Made by a program: the position numbers and the translations under genes | Notes under the pieces: generated by a model | The model's input: only the letters and a program-made list of their open reading frames with translations | Told to the model about the DNA's origin: nothing | Databases searched by the model: none | Part shown: positions 36,815-46,476 of the stretch, in pieces | Numbering within the stretch: position 1 is the first letter of the stretch | How the letters are laid out: each line of letters opens with the position of its first letter | Assembly: GCA_030848925.1 (NCBI GenBank) | Contig: JANFFA010000003.1 | Location: 124,001 to 188,000, forward strand | Origin: Rhodalgimonas zhirmunskyi | GTDB taxonomy: Bacteria; Pseudomonadota; Alphaproteobacteria; Rhodobacterales; Rhodobacteraceae | DNA length: 64,000 bases | Reading direction: 5' to 3'

Positions 36815-36832
36815 AAACATCTAGTTAATAAT

Positions 36833-36861
36833 GGCGCGCGTGGGACCACCGCGCCTTTTTT
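36833..36861 (+). terminator. Rho-independent terminator 2 of mdh
   Basis: GGCGCG-c-GTG pairs with CAC-CGCGCC (with one bulged or mismatched base) around GGAC and is followed directly by TTTTTT, 29 bases after the first terminator. Confidence 0.75.
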
Positions 36862-36961
36862 CGTTCGATTTATCGGCTTACTTCGAGCCAAGTTGCCGGA
36901 TAAAAAGGGTTTCGGCGGTCTGCATCCGTGTGTGTGGGTGTAAGGGCGCGATATTTACCTG

Positions 36962-38311
36962 GTGAATGAGTTTATGGTTCAATTCGATCCCCTTATCCTG
37001 AGGCGCAGGCCGCGTGACGACAGGCGCCACTACGGCGGCACAAGCTGGCTGGGCGGCCTTCCGGCGCTGGCCGGGCGGGCGTGGCCGCGGGCCGCGGATG
37101 GCGTGCCGCTGACTTTCATCGGGCAAATCGACCTTGGCGTTCTGGGCACGATCCGGCCCGAAGCCCCGCTGCCACAGAGCGGCGCGCTGGTGTTTTTCGC
37201 CGACCTGAGACAGGCGGAGGCGGGCACCCCAGATCATGCCGTGCTGCACCTGCCGCTGAACCGCGATTTCGCCCCCCTGCCCGAAGATATTCCGCCGCTT
37301 TACGGCGATGACTATGCCAAGCATTTCCGCTTTGCCCCAACACGTGCGGCCGCGCCCAAGGGTTTGCCGCGCTGGCCGCTGAGCCTTCACCCCGCGCCGT
37401 GGGACGGGGAAAGGGGCGAGGACGCCATCGGAAGCCCCACGCGGGCCGAGGCGCTGCGTCTGGGCGCGCGCGAGCGGCGCGGGCTGAGCGTGCGCGATCC
37501 CTTGGTCGCGGCGGCGCTGCCGCAAGCCGAGGTGCTGCCCGGGCTTGGGGTGCATTGGAACCATTCGCTGCACCTTTATGGCAACAGCCTGATCCAGATG
37601 TTGCGGGCGGTGCCCGAGATCTGTGCTGCGCTTGAAACGGAGAAAGACCAAGAGGTGAAGGGCCCAATGACGCGCGCCTCTCGGGGTCGCTGGGCGCAGC
37701 TTTTAGGAAATCGCGCCTCTGCCGGCGCAGAAACCGGCGATGCGCTGTTGGCCGAACGCCAAAGCGGACGCGACGCGGCAGCGGCGCGGCTGGACGAGAT
37801 CGAGCGGCTGTTGCCCGCTTTTCACAGCCTCGTTTCCGAGGTTGCGGAATGGAGCGACCGGCGCGCGGCCTGGGATGTGATCACCCCCGAGGATCGCCGC
37901 AGGCTGGCCATGACTGCGGACCGGTTACAGAATGAATTCAAGGCCTTCGGTGACATGCCCTATGGCCGCAATGCGCTTTACCGGCTGGGCGACGACACGC
38001 TGCGCCACATGGTGCATGGCGATGAGGCGCTCTGGCAGAAACTGCCACAGGCGCTGCGCGATCATATCAACGAACACTACATGATGCCCCATATCGATGA
38101 CGGCTGGTCGCAGGCCTTGGGCCATGGGCGCGACCGTCACGGCGCGGGCGCGGCACTGGCGCGCGATCACATGCTGTTGTTGCAGGTCGTGGCCGATGAT
38201 TTCATGTGCTTCGAGCCGGGCAAGGGCGGCGCGCTTAGCTTCTGGATCCGACCCGAGGCGGCCGAGGCCGGGACATGGCAGGCAACCACCTGTCTGATCG
38301 AAACGGAGTGA
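36962..38311 (+). CDS. DUF1963-domain protein, 449 residues
   Basis: The protein shows the YwqG/DUF1963 pattern: an N-terminal HYGGTSWLGGLPALAG, then PLTFIGQIDLGVLG, and the closing HMLLLQVVADDFMCFEPGKGGALSFWIRPEA. The middle part is an extra, partly helical, Arg-rich insert, which makes it longer than typical DUF1963 proteins. No signal or membrane helix is seen. The function is unknown. The ATG could be 36962 or 36974. It lies behind the mdh terminators, so it has its own promoter. Confidence 0.78.
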   Translation: MNEFMVQFDPLILRRRPRDDRRHYGGTSWLGGLPALAGRAWPRAADGVPLTFIGQIDLGVLGTIRPEAPLPQSGALVFFADLRQAEAGTPDHAVLHLPLNRDFAPLPEDIPPLYGDDYAKHFRFAPTRAAAPKGLPRWPLSLHPAPWDGERGEDAIGSPTRAEALRLGARERRGLSVRDPLVAAALPQAEVLPGLGVHWNHSLHLYGNSLIQMLRAVPEICAALETEKDQEVKGPMTRASRGRWAQLLGNRASAGAETGDALLAERQSGRDAAAARLDEIERLLPAFHSLVSEVAEWSDRRAAWDVITPEDRRRLAMTADRLQNEFKAFGDMPYGRNALYRLGDDTLRHMVHGDEALWQKLPQALRDHINEHYMMPHIDDGWSQALGHGRDRHGAGAALARDHMLLLQVVADDFMCFEPGKGGALSFWIRPEAAEAGTWQATTCLIETE

Positions 38312-38393
38312 ACGCCCGCGTGCCGGGGCTTGTGGACTTGGGTTTGGCCCGCGGCGCGCATAGGGTGGACATACACGGAACGGGAGAGACACG

Positions 38394-39929
38394 ATGCTGA
38401 AAACGGGTTTGCGCGGGGCTGCGGTTGCGCTGGCGCTTTGGGGCGGCATGGCACAGGGCCAGCAGGTCGAGGCGCAAACCACGCTGGGCGCCAAAGGCAT
38501 CAGCGCGCGGATCGCCGAGATCGAGAACGCCAAGGGCGTCAATCGCTTCGAACTTGGCATGTTGCAAACCTTGGGCGCCCTCGAGACCAGCCTGAAAACC
38601 CGCGCCGAATATGGGCTGGGCGATCGGATCGCGAACATGCCGCTGTTTCGGATACGGGTGCCTAGGGCGACGGTCGCCCCACGCAAACCCGCAACTGCGG
38701 AAACACTGAGCGAGATCGTGCGCACCTTTGCCACCGACATCGCCGCCGCCCGCGTCACCCTTGAAGCAGCGCGCGCGCAAGGGGTGGAGCCGTTCATGCT
38801 TGATTTGACCGACATCTGGTTCGACGCCAACGCAAATGGCCAACGCGACGAAGGGGAAGATGCGGTTTCGCTACTGGCGCCGATGATCCTTGATTGGCGA
38901 GAAATGCGGGAGTTTCGTAAAACAGGCGCGCCCGAGGCCCTTCCCGTGCGCTTCGACGAAGCCGATCTGGCGTGGTTGATGGCCTATACCCATGTGCTTT
39001 CGGGCAGCGCCGAGGCTTACCTCGCCTTCGATCCGACGCCGGTTCTGGCCGATCTGGGAAACCGTCGCAAAGCCCTGCGCAAAGCGCCGCGTATCCCCAA
39101 TTTCTATGACATCTACGATATCGAGGAGGAAATTGCGCGCCTTCAGCAGCAGGAAGAAACGCTGGGGGCCAAGGTCAAGGATATCCAAACCCAGATGCGC
39201 CCGCTGCAAGAGGAAGTGCGCGGTGTGAATACCGAAATGCGCGCGGCGAAAAAGGACGGAGACAAGGCCAAGGAAGACAGCCTCAGGGCACAACGCGATT
39301 TGGCCAACGAGGATTTGAAGGTGGTGCGCGATGCCTATAACGCTGCTTCGCGCGAGCAGCGGCTTGTGCGCGAGGAACGCCGCGCCGCCGAGTTGAAACT
39401 GCCGCTCAATGCCGGGCGACGAAGCAATTACTCGGCCGAGTTCGGCGGCACGATGGACATGATCTATGTGGTGGTCAGCGCGCTCAAGCAGCAGCCCGAC
39501 GCCGATCATATCAAGGCCGCCTTCACCCATTGGCGCGCCGCGATCGCGGAGAACCGGACCTTCTGGTCGCTGCTCGAAAAAGAGACCGACGACGATCACG
39601 AATGGATCGCCAATGCGCGCCAGTCCTCGGCCCTTGGAATCGAATTGCCGCCGGAAGCGGGCGCCGTATGGCAAGGCGTTCTGGAAGACGCCGAAGCGGT
39701 GCTGAACGGGCGGCTTCTGGTGCCGCACCCGTTGTTGCCGCCGGGCTATGGCATCAGCCTGACCAGCTATGAAAACAACCCGACGCCGCTTGACCTTCTG
39801 GAGATGATCCACGGGATCGCGATGTATGAGCATGCCGCGCAGGGCCCGCTGATTTCGACCCAGCGCTGGAGCCAGTTTGACCGGCTGACCGGTGGGCGGG
39901 CAGGAACGTTCGCGCTGTTCTTTAACTAA
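38394..39929 (+). CDS. Exported coiled-coil protein with an EF-hand-like loop
   Basis: This 511-residue protein has a signal peptide (GLRGAAVALALWGGMAQGQQ). A loop DIWFDANANGQRDEGED at about residues 141-157 has the spacing of a calcium-binding EF-hand or dockerin-type loop. A long charged coiled coil follows (about 245-345: EEEIARLQQQEETLGAKVKD and onwards). The C-terminal domain is alpha/beta with no known motif. It lies upstream of sucC but is separated by the 328-base control region. Periplasmic location and calcium binding are inference. Confidence 0.75.
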   Translation: MLKTGLRGAAVALALWGGMAQGQQVEAQTTLGAKGISARIAEIENAKGVNRFELGMLQTLGALETSLKTRAEYGLGDRIANMPLFRIRVPRATVAPRKPATAETLSEIVRTFATDIAAARVTLEAARAQGVEPFMLDLTDIWFDANANGQRDEGEDAVSLLAPMILDWREMREFRKTGAPEALPVRFDEADLAWLMAYTHVLSGSAEAYLAFDPTPVLADLGNRRKALRKAPRIPNFYDIYDIEEEIARLQQQEETLGAKVKDIQTQMRPLQEEVRGVNTEMRAAKKDGDKAKEDSLRAQRDLANEDLKVVRDAYNAASREQRLVREERRAAELKLPLNAGRRSNYSAEFGGTMDMIYVVVSALKQQPDADHIKAAFTHWRAAIAENRTFWSLLEKETDDDHEWIANARQSSALGIELPPEAGAVWQGVLEDAEAVLNGRLLVPHPLLPPGYGISLTSYENNPTPLDLLEMIHGIAMYEHAAQGPLISTQRWSQFDRLTGGRAGTFALFFN

Positions 39930-40257
39930 GGCAGCGCGGGCGCTGGCGGCCGGACACAGGAGGCCGCGCCCAGCCCTGTCGGATCAGGCAGATGAGCCGG
40001 GCTAACGGGTTTGGCCGATGGGTCAGGCCGGGGGATCAGCCCTGGGCGCGATACAGGCCGCTTGTGCCGGCGCGCGTTGATTCTTTTCCGACTGTGTTGT
40101 TCTGTCGCAGATCGGATTTGTGATCACAGCGGAAAATCGTGTGATCACAAATCGGGAAAAATCCACCAGTTTTGAGCTATCCGGGCGATTAGCCCTTACT
40201 TTTCCGCAGGCTTGTGCCACTTAACGGGTAACCAGCAAGCAAAAACAGGTGAATTTC
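39930..40257. promoter_or_regulatory. suc operon upstream region
   Basis: This gap of 328 bases has no gene. A GC-rich imperfect inverted repeat (about 39935-39980) may end transcription of the exported protein gene. The second half is AT-richer and has the twin palindromes at 40117-40151, 109-139 bases before the sucC start. Confidence 0.6.
40117..40151. promoter_or_regulatory. Twin palindrome operator upstream of sucC
   Basis: TTTGTGATCACA (palindrome centre 40123/40124) and TGTGATCACAAA (centre 40144/40145) are perfect TGTGATCACA copies with centres exactly 21 bp apart, the same geometry as upstream of sdhC. Confidence 0.7.
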
Positions 40258-41451
40258 ATGAACATCCATGAATACCAGGCGAAGGCGCTTCTGCGCAGCT
40301 ACGGCGCGCCGGTGTCGGACGGGCGCGTCGTGACGCGCGCGGAAGAGGCCAAGACAGCCGCCGGAGAGCTCGACGGGCCGCTTTGGGTCGTCAAGGCACA
40401 GATCCACGCGGGCGGCCGCGGCAAGGGCCACTTCAAAGAGGCCGATGCCGGCGAAAAAGGCGGTGTGCGCCTTGCCAAGTCGGTTGAAGAAGCCGCCGAA
40501 GAAGCCAAGAAGATGCTGGGCCGCACCCTTGTGACCAAGCAGACCGGCCCGGTCGGCAAACAGGTGAACCGCATCTATATCGAAGCCGGATCTGGCATCG
40601 AAAGCGAGCTTTACCTCGCGCTGCTGGTGGATCGCCAGACCAGCCGTGTCAGCTTTGTCGCCTCGACCGAGGGTGGCATGGACATCGAGGAAGTCGCCGA
40701 AAGCACGCCCGAGAAAATCCTGAGCTTCTCGGTTGATCCGGCGACGGGGTATCAGGCGTTCCATGGCCGCCGCATCGCGTTCGAACTGGGCCTCGAAGGG
40801 GCGCAGGTCAAACAGTGCGTCGCGCTGATGGGCATGCTCTATAAAGCCTTCGTCGAGAAGGACATGGAGATGCTGGAAATCAACCCGCTGATCGTGACCG
40901 ACAAGGGCGATCTGAAGGTGCTGGATGCCAAGCTGAGCTTTGACGGCAACGCGATGTATCGCCATGCCGATATCGCCGAGCTGCGCGACACCACCGAAGA
41001 AGACCCCAAGGAACTGGAAGCCAGCAAATACGACCTCAACTACATCGCGCTTGATGGTGAGATCGGCTGCATGGTGAACGGCGCGGGCCTTGCCATGGCG
41101 ACGATGGATATCATCAAGCTTTACGGTGCCGAGCCTGCCAACTTCCTCGACGTGGGCGGTGGCGCCACCAAGGAGAAGGTGACCGAAGCGTTCAAGATCA
41201 TCACCTCTGACCCGAACGTCAAAGGCATCCTCGTCAACATCTTCGGCGGGATCATGCGTTGTGACGTGATCGCCGAGGGCGTTGTCGCCGCGGTCAAGGA
41301 AGTAGGCCTGAAGGTGCCGCTGGTTGTGCGGCTGGAAGGCACGAACGTCGAAAAGGGCAAGGAGATCATCAACACCTCCGGTCTCGACGTGATTGCCGCC
41401 GATGACCTGAAAGACGGCGCTCAGAAGATCGTGAAGGCTGTGAAGGGTTAG
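40258..41451 (+). CDS. sucC: Succinyl-CoA synthetase (ADP-forming), beta subunit
   Basis: This 397-residue subunit has an N-terminal ATP-grasp domain ([19 protein letters not shown]) and a C-terminal CoA-ligase domain with [20 protein letters not shown] and [16 protein letters not shown]. With SucD it makes succinate and ATP from succinyl-CoA. The ATG at 40258 has AGGTGA upstream; an in-frame GTG at 40249 is less likely. It is the first gene of the suc operon. Confidence 0.97.
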   Translation: MNIHEYQAKALLRSYGAPVSDGRVVTRAEEAKTAAGELDGPLWVVKAQIHAGGRGKGHFKEADAGEKGGVRLAKSVEEAAEEAKKMLGRTLVTKQTGPVGKQVNRIYIEAGSGIESELYLALLVDRQTSRVSFVASTEGGMDIEEVAESTPEKILSFSVDPATGYQAFHGRRIAFELGLEGAQVKQCVALMGMLYKAFVEKDMEMLEINPLIVTDKGDLKVLDAKLSFDGNAMYRHADIAELRDTTEEDPKELEASKYDLNYIALDGEIGCMVNGAGLAMATMDIIKLYGAEPANFLDVGGGATKEKVTEAFKIITSDPNVKGILVNIFGGIMRCDVIAEGVVAAVKEVGLKVPLVVRLEGTNVEKGKEIINTSGLDVIAADDLKDGAQKIVKAVKG

Positions 41452-41454
41452 GCT

Positions 41455-41979
41455 TTGATTGTGAAGAAACTGGAATCCGAGGGCAATGGGTACAATTATC
41501 TTGGCGTTGCTCAAGAGACCAATAGTCGTGCCCTCGACCTCGGTGTTCGATTAGCCGGAATCTGCGGGAATATCTGGCCCGCAGACGACGAGTTGTTCGT
41601 GAGAAGAATCGAGCAACAGATAATCGACACGGCATTTCAGTTTGCTTTCAATGTCAGGCGAGTTCTCGATTTTGAACTCAAAGAGTATTCAATTCCTCGC
41701 GACACCAAGATACCTGTCGGAGAACTTTGGAAACTCGAAATAAACCAGCCATTGGTTCGCCCTGATCTTCGCAAAGCATGCAACAAGCTTGTTCACGCTG
41801 AACACGTGGCAGCGATCTCGTGGATAAATGGAAACGAACGTTTCACATCACTCCGTGACCGACGCTTCTCACATCTAGAAATCAAGGCCGATGCAAATTC
41901 GGTCTATCACGTATGTCCCTACAGCATGGTGTATGCATTCCTAAGCCGTAAGGACCACTATCCTAAAGGAGCCATCTAA
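41455..41979 (+). CDS. Orphan low-GC gene between sucC and sucD
   Basis: This frame of about 174 residues starts at TTG 41455 or GTG 41461, three to nine bases after the sucC stop, and stops right before the sucD ATG. It carries the sucD ribosome site (AAAGGAG) in its last codons. The predicted protein is soluble and mixed alpha/beta (RRIEQQIIDTAFQFAFNVRR, LRKACNKLVHAEHVAAISW). Base composition is clearly more AT-rich than both neighbours, and it uses codons rare here (AGA, ATA, TTA, CTA). No family was recognised. It looks like a gene gained by transfer into the operon. Confidence 0.75.
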   Translation: MIVKKLESEGNGYNYLGVAQETNSRALDLGVRLAGICGNIWPADDELFVRRIEQQIIDTAFQFAFNVRRVLDFELKEYSIPRDTKIPVGELWKLEINQPLVRPDLRKACNKLVHAEHVAAISWINGNERFTSLRDRRFSHLEIKADANSVYHVCPYSMVYAFLSRKDHYPKGAI

Positions 41980-42861
41980 ATGGCAGTTCTCGTAGACGAA
42001 AATACCAAGGTGATCTGTCAGGGCCTCACCGGCTCGCAGGGCACGTTCCACACTGAACAAGCCATCGCATACGGCACCAAGATGGTCGGCGGCGTGACCC
42101 CCGGCAAGGGCGGTCAGACGCATCTTGACCTGCCGGTGTTCAACTCGGTGCATGAAGCCAAGCACGTAACGCAAGCAAACGCATCGGTGATCTATGTGCC
42201 GCCGCCGTTCGCCGCCGACAGCATCCTTGAGGCGATCGACGCCGAGATGGAATTGATCGTGTGCATCACCGAGGGCATTCCCGTGCTCGACATGATGAAG
42301 GTGAAGCGCGCGCTGATCGACAGCAAATCGGTGCTGATCGGGCCGAACTGTCCCGGTGTCATCACGCCGGATGCCTGCAAGATCGGCATCATGCCGGGCC
42401 ACATCCACAAACGTGGCAAGGTGGGTGTTGTTTCGCGCTCGGGCACGCTTACCTATGAAGCCGTGAAACAGACGACGGATGTAGGCCTTGGCCAATCGAC
42501 TTGCGTTGGCATCGGCGGTGACCCGATCAAGGGCACCGAGCATATCGACGTGCTGGAATGGTTCCTTGCGGATGACGAGACCGAGGCGATCATCATGATC
42601 GGTGAAATCGGTGGGTCGGCCGAAGAAGAAGCCGCGCAATTCCTTGCCGACGAAAAGAAGAAGGGCCGCTGGAAGCCCACCGCCGGTTTCATCGCCGGGC
42701 GCACCGCCCCTCCGGGCCGTCGCATGGGCCATGCCGGTGCGATCGTCGCCGGTGGCAAAGGCGGCGCGGATGACAAGATCGAAGCCATGCAGAGCGCAGG
42801 CATCGTGGTGGCCGAAAGCCCCGCGGGTCTGGGTGAAGCCGTGGTCAAGGCGATCGGCTGA
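41980..42861 (+). CDS. sucD: Succinyl-CoA synthetase, alpha subunit
   Basis: This 293-residue subunit has the CoA-binding fold ([21 protein letters not shown]) and the phosphohistidine His251 in [27 protein letters not shown] eight bases before the ATG lies within the orphan gene. The stop overlaps the next gene by one base (TGATG). Confidence 0.97.
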   Translation: MAVLVDENTKVICQGLTGSQGTFHTEQAIAYGTKMVGGVTPGKGGQTHLDLPVFNSVHEAKHVTQANASVIYVPPPFAADSILEAIDAEMELIVCITEGIPVLDMMKVKRALIDSKSVLIGPNCPGVITPDACKIGIMPGHIHKRGKVGVVSRSGTLTYEAVKQTTDVGLGQSTCVGIGGDPIKGTEHIDVLEWFLADDETEAIIMIGEIGGSAEEEAAQFLADEKKKGRWKPTAGFIAGRTAPPGRRMGHAGAIVAGGKGGADDKIEAMQSAGIVVAESPAGLGEAVVKAIG

Positions 42862-43481
42862 TGCGACGTCGGAAAGGGATATCTGCCGCCCTGCTGGCCG
42901 CCGCTTTTGCGGCGGGCCCGGTGCAGGCGCAGGTGCCCCTTTCCGACCTTACTTTTGTGCCCGCCTGCACGCAGGTCACGGGCGATGTCGATGTGGTCAC
43001 CGCCGCGCTTGGCAAGGCGGGCTGGAAAGTGGCGTCAAAGCTGAGTGACGCCATGGTCGAAGATATCGCATGGGCAAATTCCGCATATTACTTTGGTGGA
43101 GATACCGGCGGCGCGAGCCTTGCGCAGGTTCTCGACATTCAACGCAAGTCGGCCCGAGGGCTGGCGCGCAAGGCCGACATCCCGCGCAGCCGGACCCGCG
43201 TCCTGACCCGGGGCGACGATACGCTGGTTCTGGCACTGCGCACCTCTGTTCTGGGCGAGATCGAGCTGGAATGCCGCGTCACCGCCAAGACCGACAGCAT
43301 GGCCGCCCTGCGCGGCGCGCTTGGCGAGACTGGCGCCTATCCCGCCTATGCGCCGCTCGACGACATCGCCGTCAATGACGGTAAAATCACGATTACGCTT
43401 CTCAATGCCGCCCGGTTGGCCGGTTTTGACGCGCCCGACGCCATCATCTTCACCCGTGCCACGCAAGGCACGAAGGGCTGA
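42861..43481 (+). CDS. Exported hypothetical protein between sucD and sucA
   Basis: This 206-residue protein has a basic signal peptide ([20 protein letters not shown], cleavage after VQA). The mature domain is beta-rich with two Cys (VPACTQVTGD, ELECRVTAK). It is coupled to sucD by a one-base overlap, and sucA starts 26 bases after its stop. No known family was recognised. It is odd for a periplasmic protein to sit among cytoplasmic TCA enzymes. Confidence 0.75.
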   Translation: MRRRKGISAALLAAAFAAGPVQAQVPLSDLTFVPACTQVTGDVDVVTAALGKAGWKVASKLSDAMVEDIAWANSAYYFGGDTGGASLAQVLDIQRKSARGLARKADIPRSRTRVLTRGDDTLVLALRTSVLGEIELECRVTAKTDSMAALRGALGETGAYPAYAPLDDIAVNDGKITITLLNAARLAGFDAPDAIIFTRATQGTKG

Positions 43482-43506
43482 GTGCCCCTCCCATGAGGAT
43501 CTCGAA

Positions 43507-46473
43507 ATGACCGACCAGTCTTCCAACGACCAGTTCCATGCCTCAAGCTTCATGCAGGGGCATAACGCGGAATACCTCGAACAGCTTTACGCGCGCTACG
43601 CCGAAGACCCCAGCGCCGTGGACGAGGCATGGGCCGCCTTCTTTGCCCAGATGGGCGATGACGGGCGTGACGTGGTGGCCGAGGCGACCGGCCCCAGCTG
43701 GGCGCGCAACGATTGGCCGCCGGTGCCGCAGGACGACCTGACCGGCGCGCTGACGGGCGATTGGGCCCCCGTGCCGCAAGAGGCCAAGGGCGCGGGCGAC
43801 AAGATCAAGGCGAAGGCCGCAGAAAAGGGCGTGGATATCAGCGAAGAGGCGGTGAAACGTGCCGTTCTGGACAGCATCCGCGCGCTGATGATCATCCGCG
43901 CCTACCGGATCCGGGGCCACCTGATTGCCGATCTCGACCCGCTGGGCATGCGCGATGACGAGCCGCACCCCGAGCTGGAGCCGAAATCTTATGGCTTCAC
44001 CGAGGCCGACATGGACCGCCCGATTTTCATCGACAAGGTTCTGGGCCTCGACTTCGCGACGATGCGCCAGATCATCGACATCGTAAAGCGGACCTATTGT
44101 GGCACTTTCGCGCTGCAATACATGCATATTTCCGATCCCGAGCAGGCCGGTTGGCTGAAGGAACGGATCGAAGGCTATGGCAAGGAAATCGCCTTTACCA
44201 AGAACGGGCGCAAGGCGATCCTGAACAAGCTGGTCGAGGCCGAGGGCTTCGAAAAATTCCTGCACGTCAAGTACATGGGCACCAAGCGGTTCGGCCTTGA
44301 TGGTGGCGAGGCGCTGATCCCGGCGATGGAACAGATCATCAAGCGCGGCGGCAGCCTTGGGGCCAAGGAAGTGGTGATCGGTATGCCGCACCGCGGCCGT
44401 TTGAGCGTGCTGGCCAACGTGCTGAGCAAGCCTTACCGCGCGATCTTCAACGAATTTCAGGGCGGCAGCTTCAAACCCGAGGACGTGGATGGCTCGGGGG
44501 ACGTGAAATACCACCTTGGCGCGTCGTCCGACCGTGAATTCGACGGCAACGAGGTGCACCTGTCGCTGACCGCGAACCCCAGCCACCTTGAGGCGGTGAA
44601 CCCGGTCGTTCTGGGCAAGGTGCGCGCCAAGCAGGACCAGTTCTCGGACAAGGAACGCACCAGCGTGATCCCGATCCTGCTGCACGGCGATGCGGCCTTT
44701 GCGGGGCAAGGTGTCGTGGCCGAGTGTTTCCAGCTTTCGGGTATTCGCGGGCACCGCACCGGCGGCACGATCCATATCGTGGTGAACAACCAGATCGGCT
44801 TTACCACCGCGCCGCATTTCAGCCGGACCAGCCCCTACCCCACCGATATCGCGCTGATGGTCGAGGCGCCGATCTTCCACGTCAACGGCGATGACCCCGA
44901 GGCCGTGGTGCACGCCGCCAAGGTGGCGACTGAGTTCCGTCAGAAGTTCCAGAAGGACGTGGTCATCGACATGTTCTGCTATCGCCGGTTCGGTCATAAC
45001 GAAGGCGATGAGCCGATGTTCACCAACCCGGTGATGTACAAGAACATCAAGACCCACAAGACCACGCTCTCGCTTTACACCGACCGGCTGGTTCAGGATG
45101 GCCTGATCCCCGAGGGCGAAATCGAGGACATGAAAGCCGCCTTCCAGGCCCACCTGAACGACGAGTTCGAGGCCGGCAAGGAATTCAAGCCGAACAAGGC
45201 CGATTGGCTGGATGGCCGTTGGAGCCATTTGGACAAGCGCAAGGAAGATGACTACCAGCGCGGCGAAACCTCGATCGCGCCGGAAACGATGAAAGAGATC
45301 GGCACTGCGCTGACCCGCGCGCCCGATGGCTTTCCGCTGCACCGGACGGTTTCGCGCCTGCTGGAAACCAAGCGCGAGATGTTCGAAAGCGGCAAGGGTT
45401 TTGACTGGGCCACGGCCGAGGCGCTCGCCTTTGGTGGTCTGCTGACCGAAGGCTACCCCGTGCGCCTTGCCGGGCAGGACAGCACGCGCGGCACCTTCAG
45501 CCAGCGCCATTCCGGCCTGATCAATCAGGAAACCGAAGAGCGGTACTATCCGCTCAACAACATCCGCGAGGGGCAGTCGCAGTACGAAGTCATCGACTCG
45601 ATGCTGTCGGAATACGCGGTGCTGGGCTTTGAATATGGCTATTCGCTGGCCGAACCCAACGCGCTGACCCTGTGGGAAGCGCAGTTCGGCGATTTCGCCA
45701 ACGGCGCGCAGATCATGTTCGATCAGTTCATCTCCTCCGGGGAAAGCAAGTGGTTGCGGATGTCGGGCCTCGTCTGCCTGTTGCCGCACGGCTACGAGGG
45801 TCAGGGCCCCGAGCACAGCTCGGCCCGGCTTGAGCGGTTCTTGCAGATGAGCGGAGGTGACAACTGGATCGTGGCCAACTGCACCACGCCGGCCAACTAT
45901 TTCCACATCCTGCGCCGTCAGCTGCACCGCAGCTTCCGTAAACCGCTGATCCTGATGACGCCGAAATCGCTTCTGCGTCACAAGCTGGCGATTTCGGATG
46001 CCGAGGATTTCACCACCGGGTCAAGCTTCCACCGGGTGCTGTGGGATGATGCCGAAAAGGGCCATTCCGACACCAAGCTGAAGGCCGACAAGGACATCAA
46101 GCGCGTCGTGATGTGTTCGGGCAAGGTCTATTACGACCTGCTGGAAGCGCGCGACGCCGCCGGGATCGACGACATCTATCTGCTTCGGGTCGAACAGTTC
46201 TATCCGTTCCCGGCGCAATCGCTGTCGAAAGAATTGGAGCGGTTCAAGGGCGCCGAGATGATCTGGTGTCAGGAAGAGCCAAAGAACCAAGGCCCTTGGA
46301 GCTTCATCGAACCGAATATCGAATGGGTGCTTGGGCGGGTCAAGGCCAAGCACACGCGGCCCGTCTATGTCGGGCGCGCGGCCTCGGCCTCGCCCGCGAC
46401 CGGGCTTGCCAAGCAACACAAGGCACAACAGGAGGCGCTGGTGAACGAAGCGCTTCAACTGGAAGGGAAATAA
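43507..46473 (+). CDS. sucA: 2-oxoglutarate dehydrogenase E1 component
   Basis: This 988-residue thiamine diphosphate enzyme decarboxylates 2-oxoglutarate and loads succinyl onto the E2 lipoyl arm. Visible are the N-terminal E2-binding segment (FMQGHNAEYLEQLYARYAEDP), the histidines of IGMPHRGRLSVLANV, the ThDP region GDAAFAGQGVVAECFQLS with HIVVNNQIGFTT, and the C-terminal LPHGYEGQGPEHSSARLERF. The ATG at 43507 matches the family N-terminus; an upstream frame to 43321 lies in the previous gene. Confidence 0.97.
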   Translation: MTDQSSNDQFHASSFMQGHNAEYLEQLYARYAEDPSAVDEAWAAFFAQMGDDGRDVVAEATGPSWARNDWPPVPQDDLTGALTGDWAPVPQEAKGAGDKIKAKAAEKGVDISEEAVKRAVLDSIRALMIIRAYRIRGHLIADLDPLGMRDDEPHPELEPKSYGFTEADMDRPIFIDKVLGLDFATMRQIIDIVKRTYCGTFALQYMHISDPEQAGWLKERIEGYGKEIAFTKNGRKAILNKLVEAEGFEKFLHVKYMGTKRFGLDGGEALIPAMEQIIKRGGSLGAKEVVIGMPHRGRLSVLANVLSKPYRAIFNEFQGGSFKPEDVDGSGDVKYHLGASSDREFDGNEVHLSLTANPSHLEAVNPVVLGKVRAKQDQFSDKERTSVIPILLHGDAAFAGQGVVAECFQLSGIRGHRTGGTIHIVVNNQIGFTTAPHFSRTSPYPTDIALMVEAPIFHVNGDDPEAVVHAAKVATEFRQKFQKDVVIDMFCYRRFGHNEGDEPMFTNPVMYKNIKTHKTTLSLYTDRLVQDGLIPEGEIEDMKAAFQAHLNDEFEAGKEFKPNKADWLDGRWSHLDKRKEDDYQRGETSIAPETMKEIGTALTRAPDGFPLHRTVSRLLETKREMFESGKGFDWATAEALAFGGLLTEGYPVRLAGQDSTRGTFSQRHSGLINQETEERYYPLNNIREGQSQYEVIDSMLSEYAVLGFEYGYSLAEPNALTLWEAQFGDFANGAQIMFDQFISSGESKWLRMSGLVCLLPHGYEGQGPEHSSARLERFLQMSGGDNWIVANCTTPANYFHILRRQLHRSFRKPLILMTPKSLLRHKLAISDAEDFTTGSSFHRVLWDDAEKGHSDTKLKADKDIKRVVMCSGKVYYDLLEARDAAGIDDIYLLRVEQFYPFPAQSLSKELERFKGAEMIWCQEEPKNQGPWSFIEPNIEWVLGRVKAKHTRPVYVGRAASASPATGLAKQHKAQQEALVNEALQLEGK

Positions 46474-46476
46474 GAC

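Noticed and set aside
41455-41979. HEPN nuclease assignment for the orphan gene
   Set aside because: The Arg-to-His spacing in RKACNKLVH is seven residues, not the four to six of the HEPN motif; similarity is only suggestive.
43543-45981. An 812-codon open frame antisense to sucA
   Set aside because: It lies entirely opposite a well-identified gene in high-GC DNA, where third-position bias keeps antisense frames open; the translation has no family features and is His/Val/Arg-rich.
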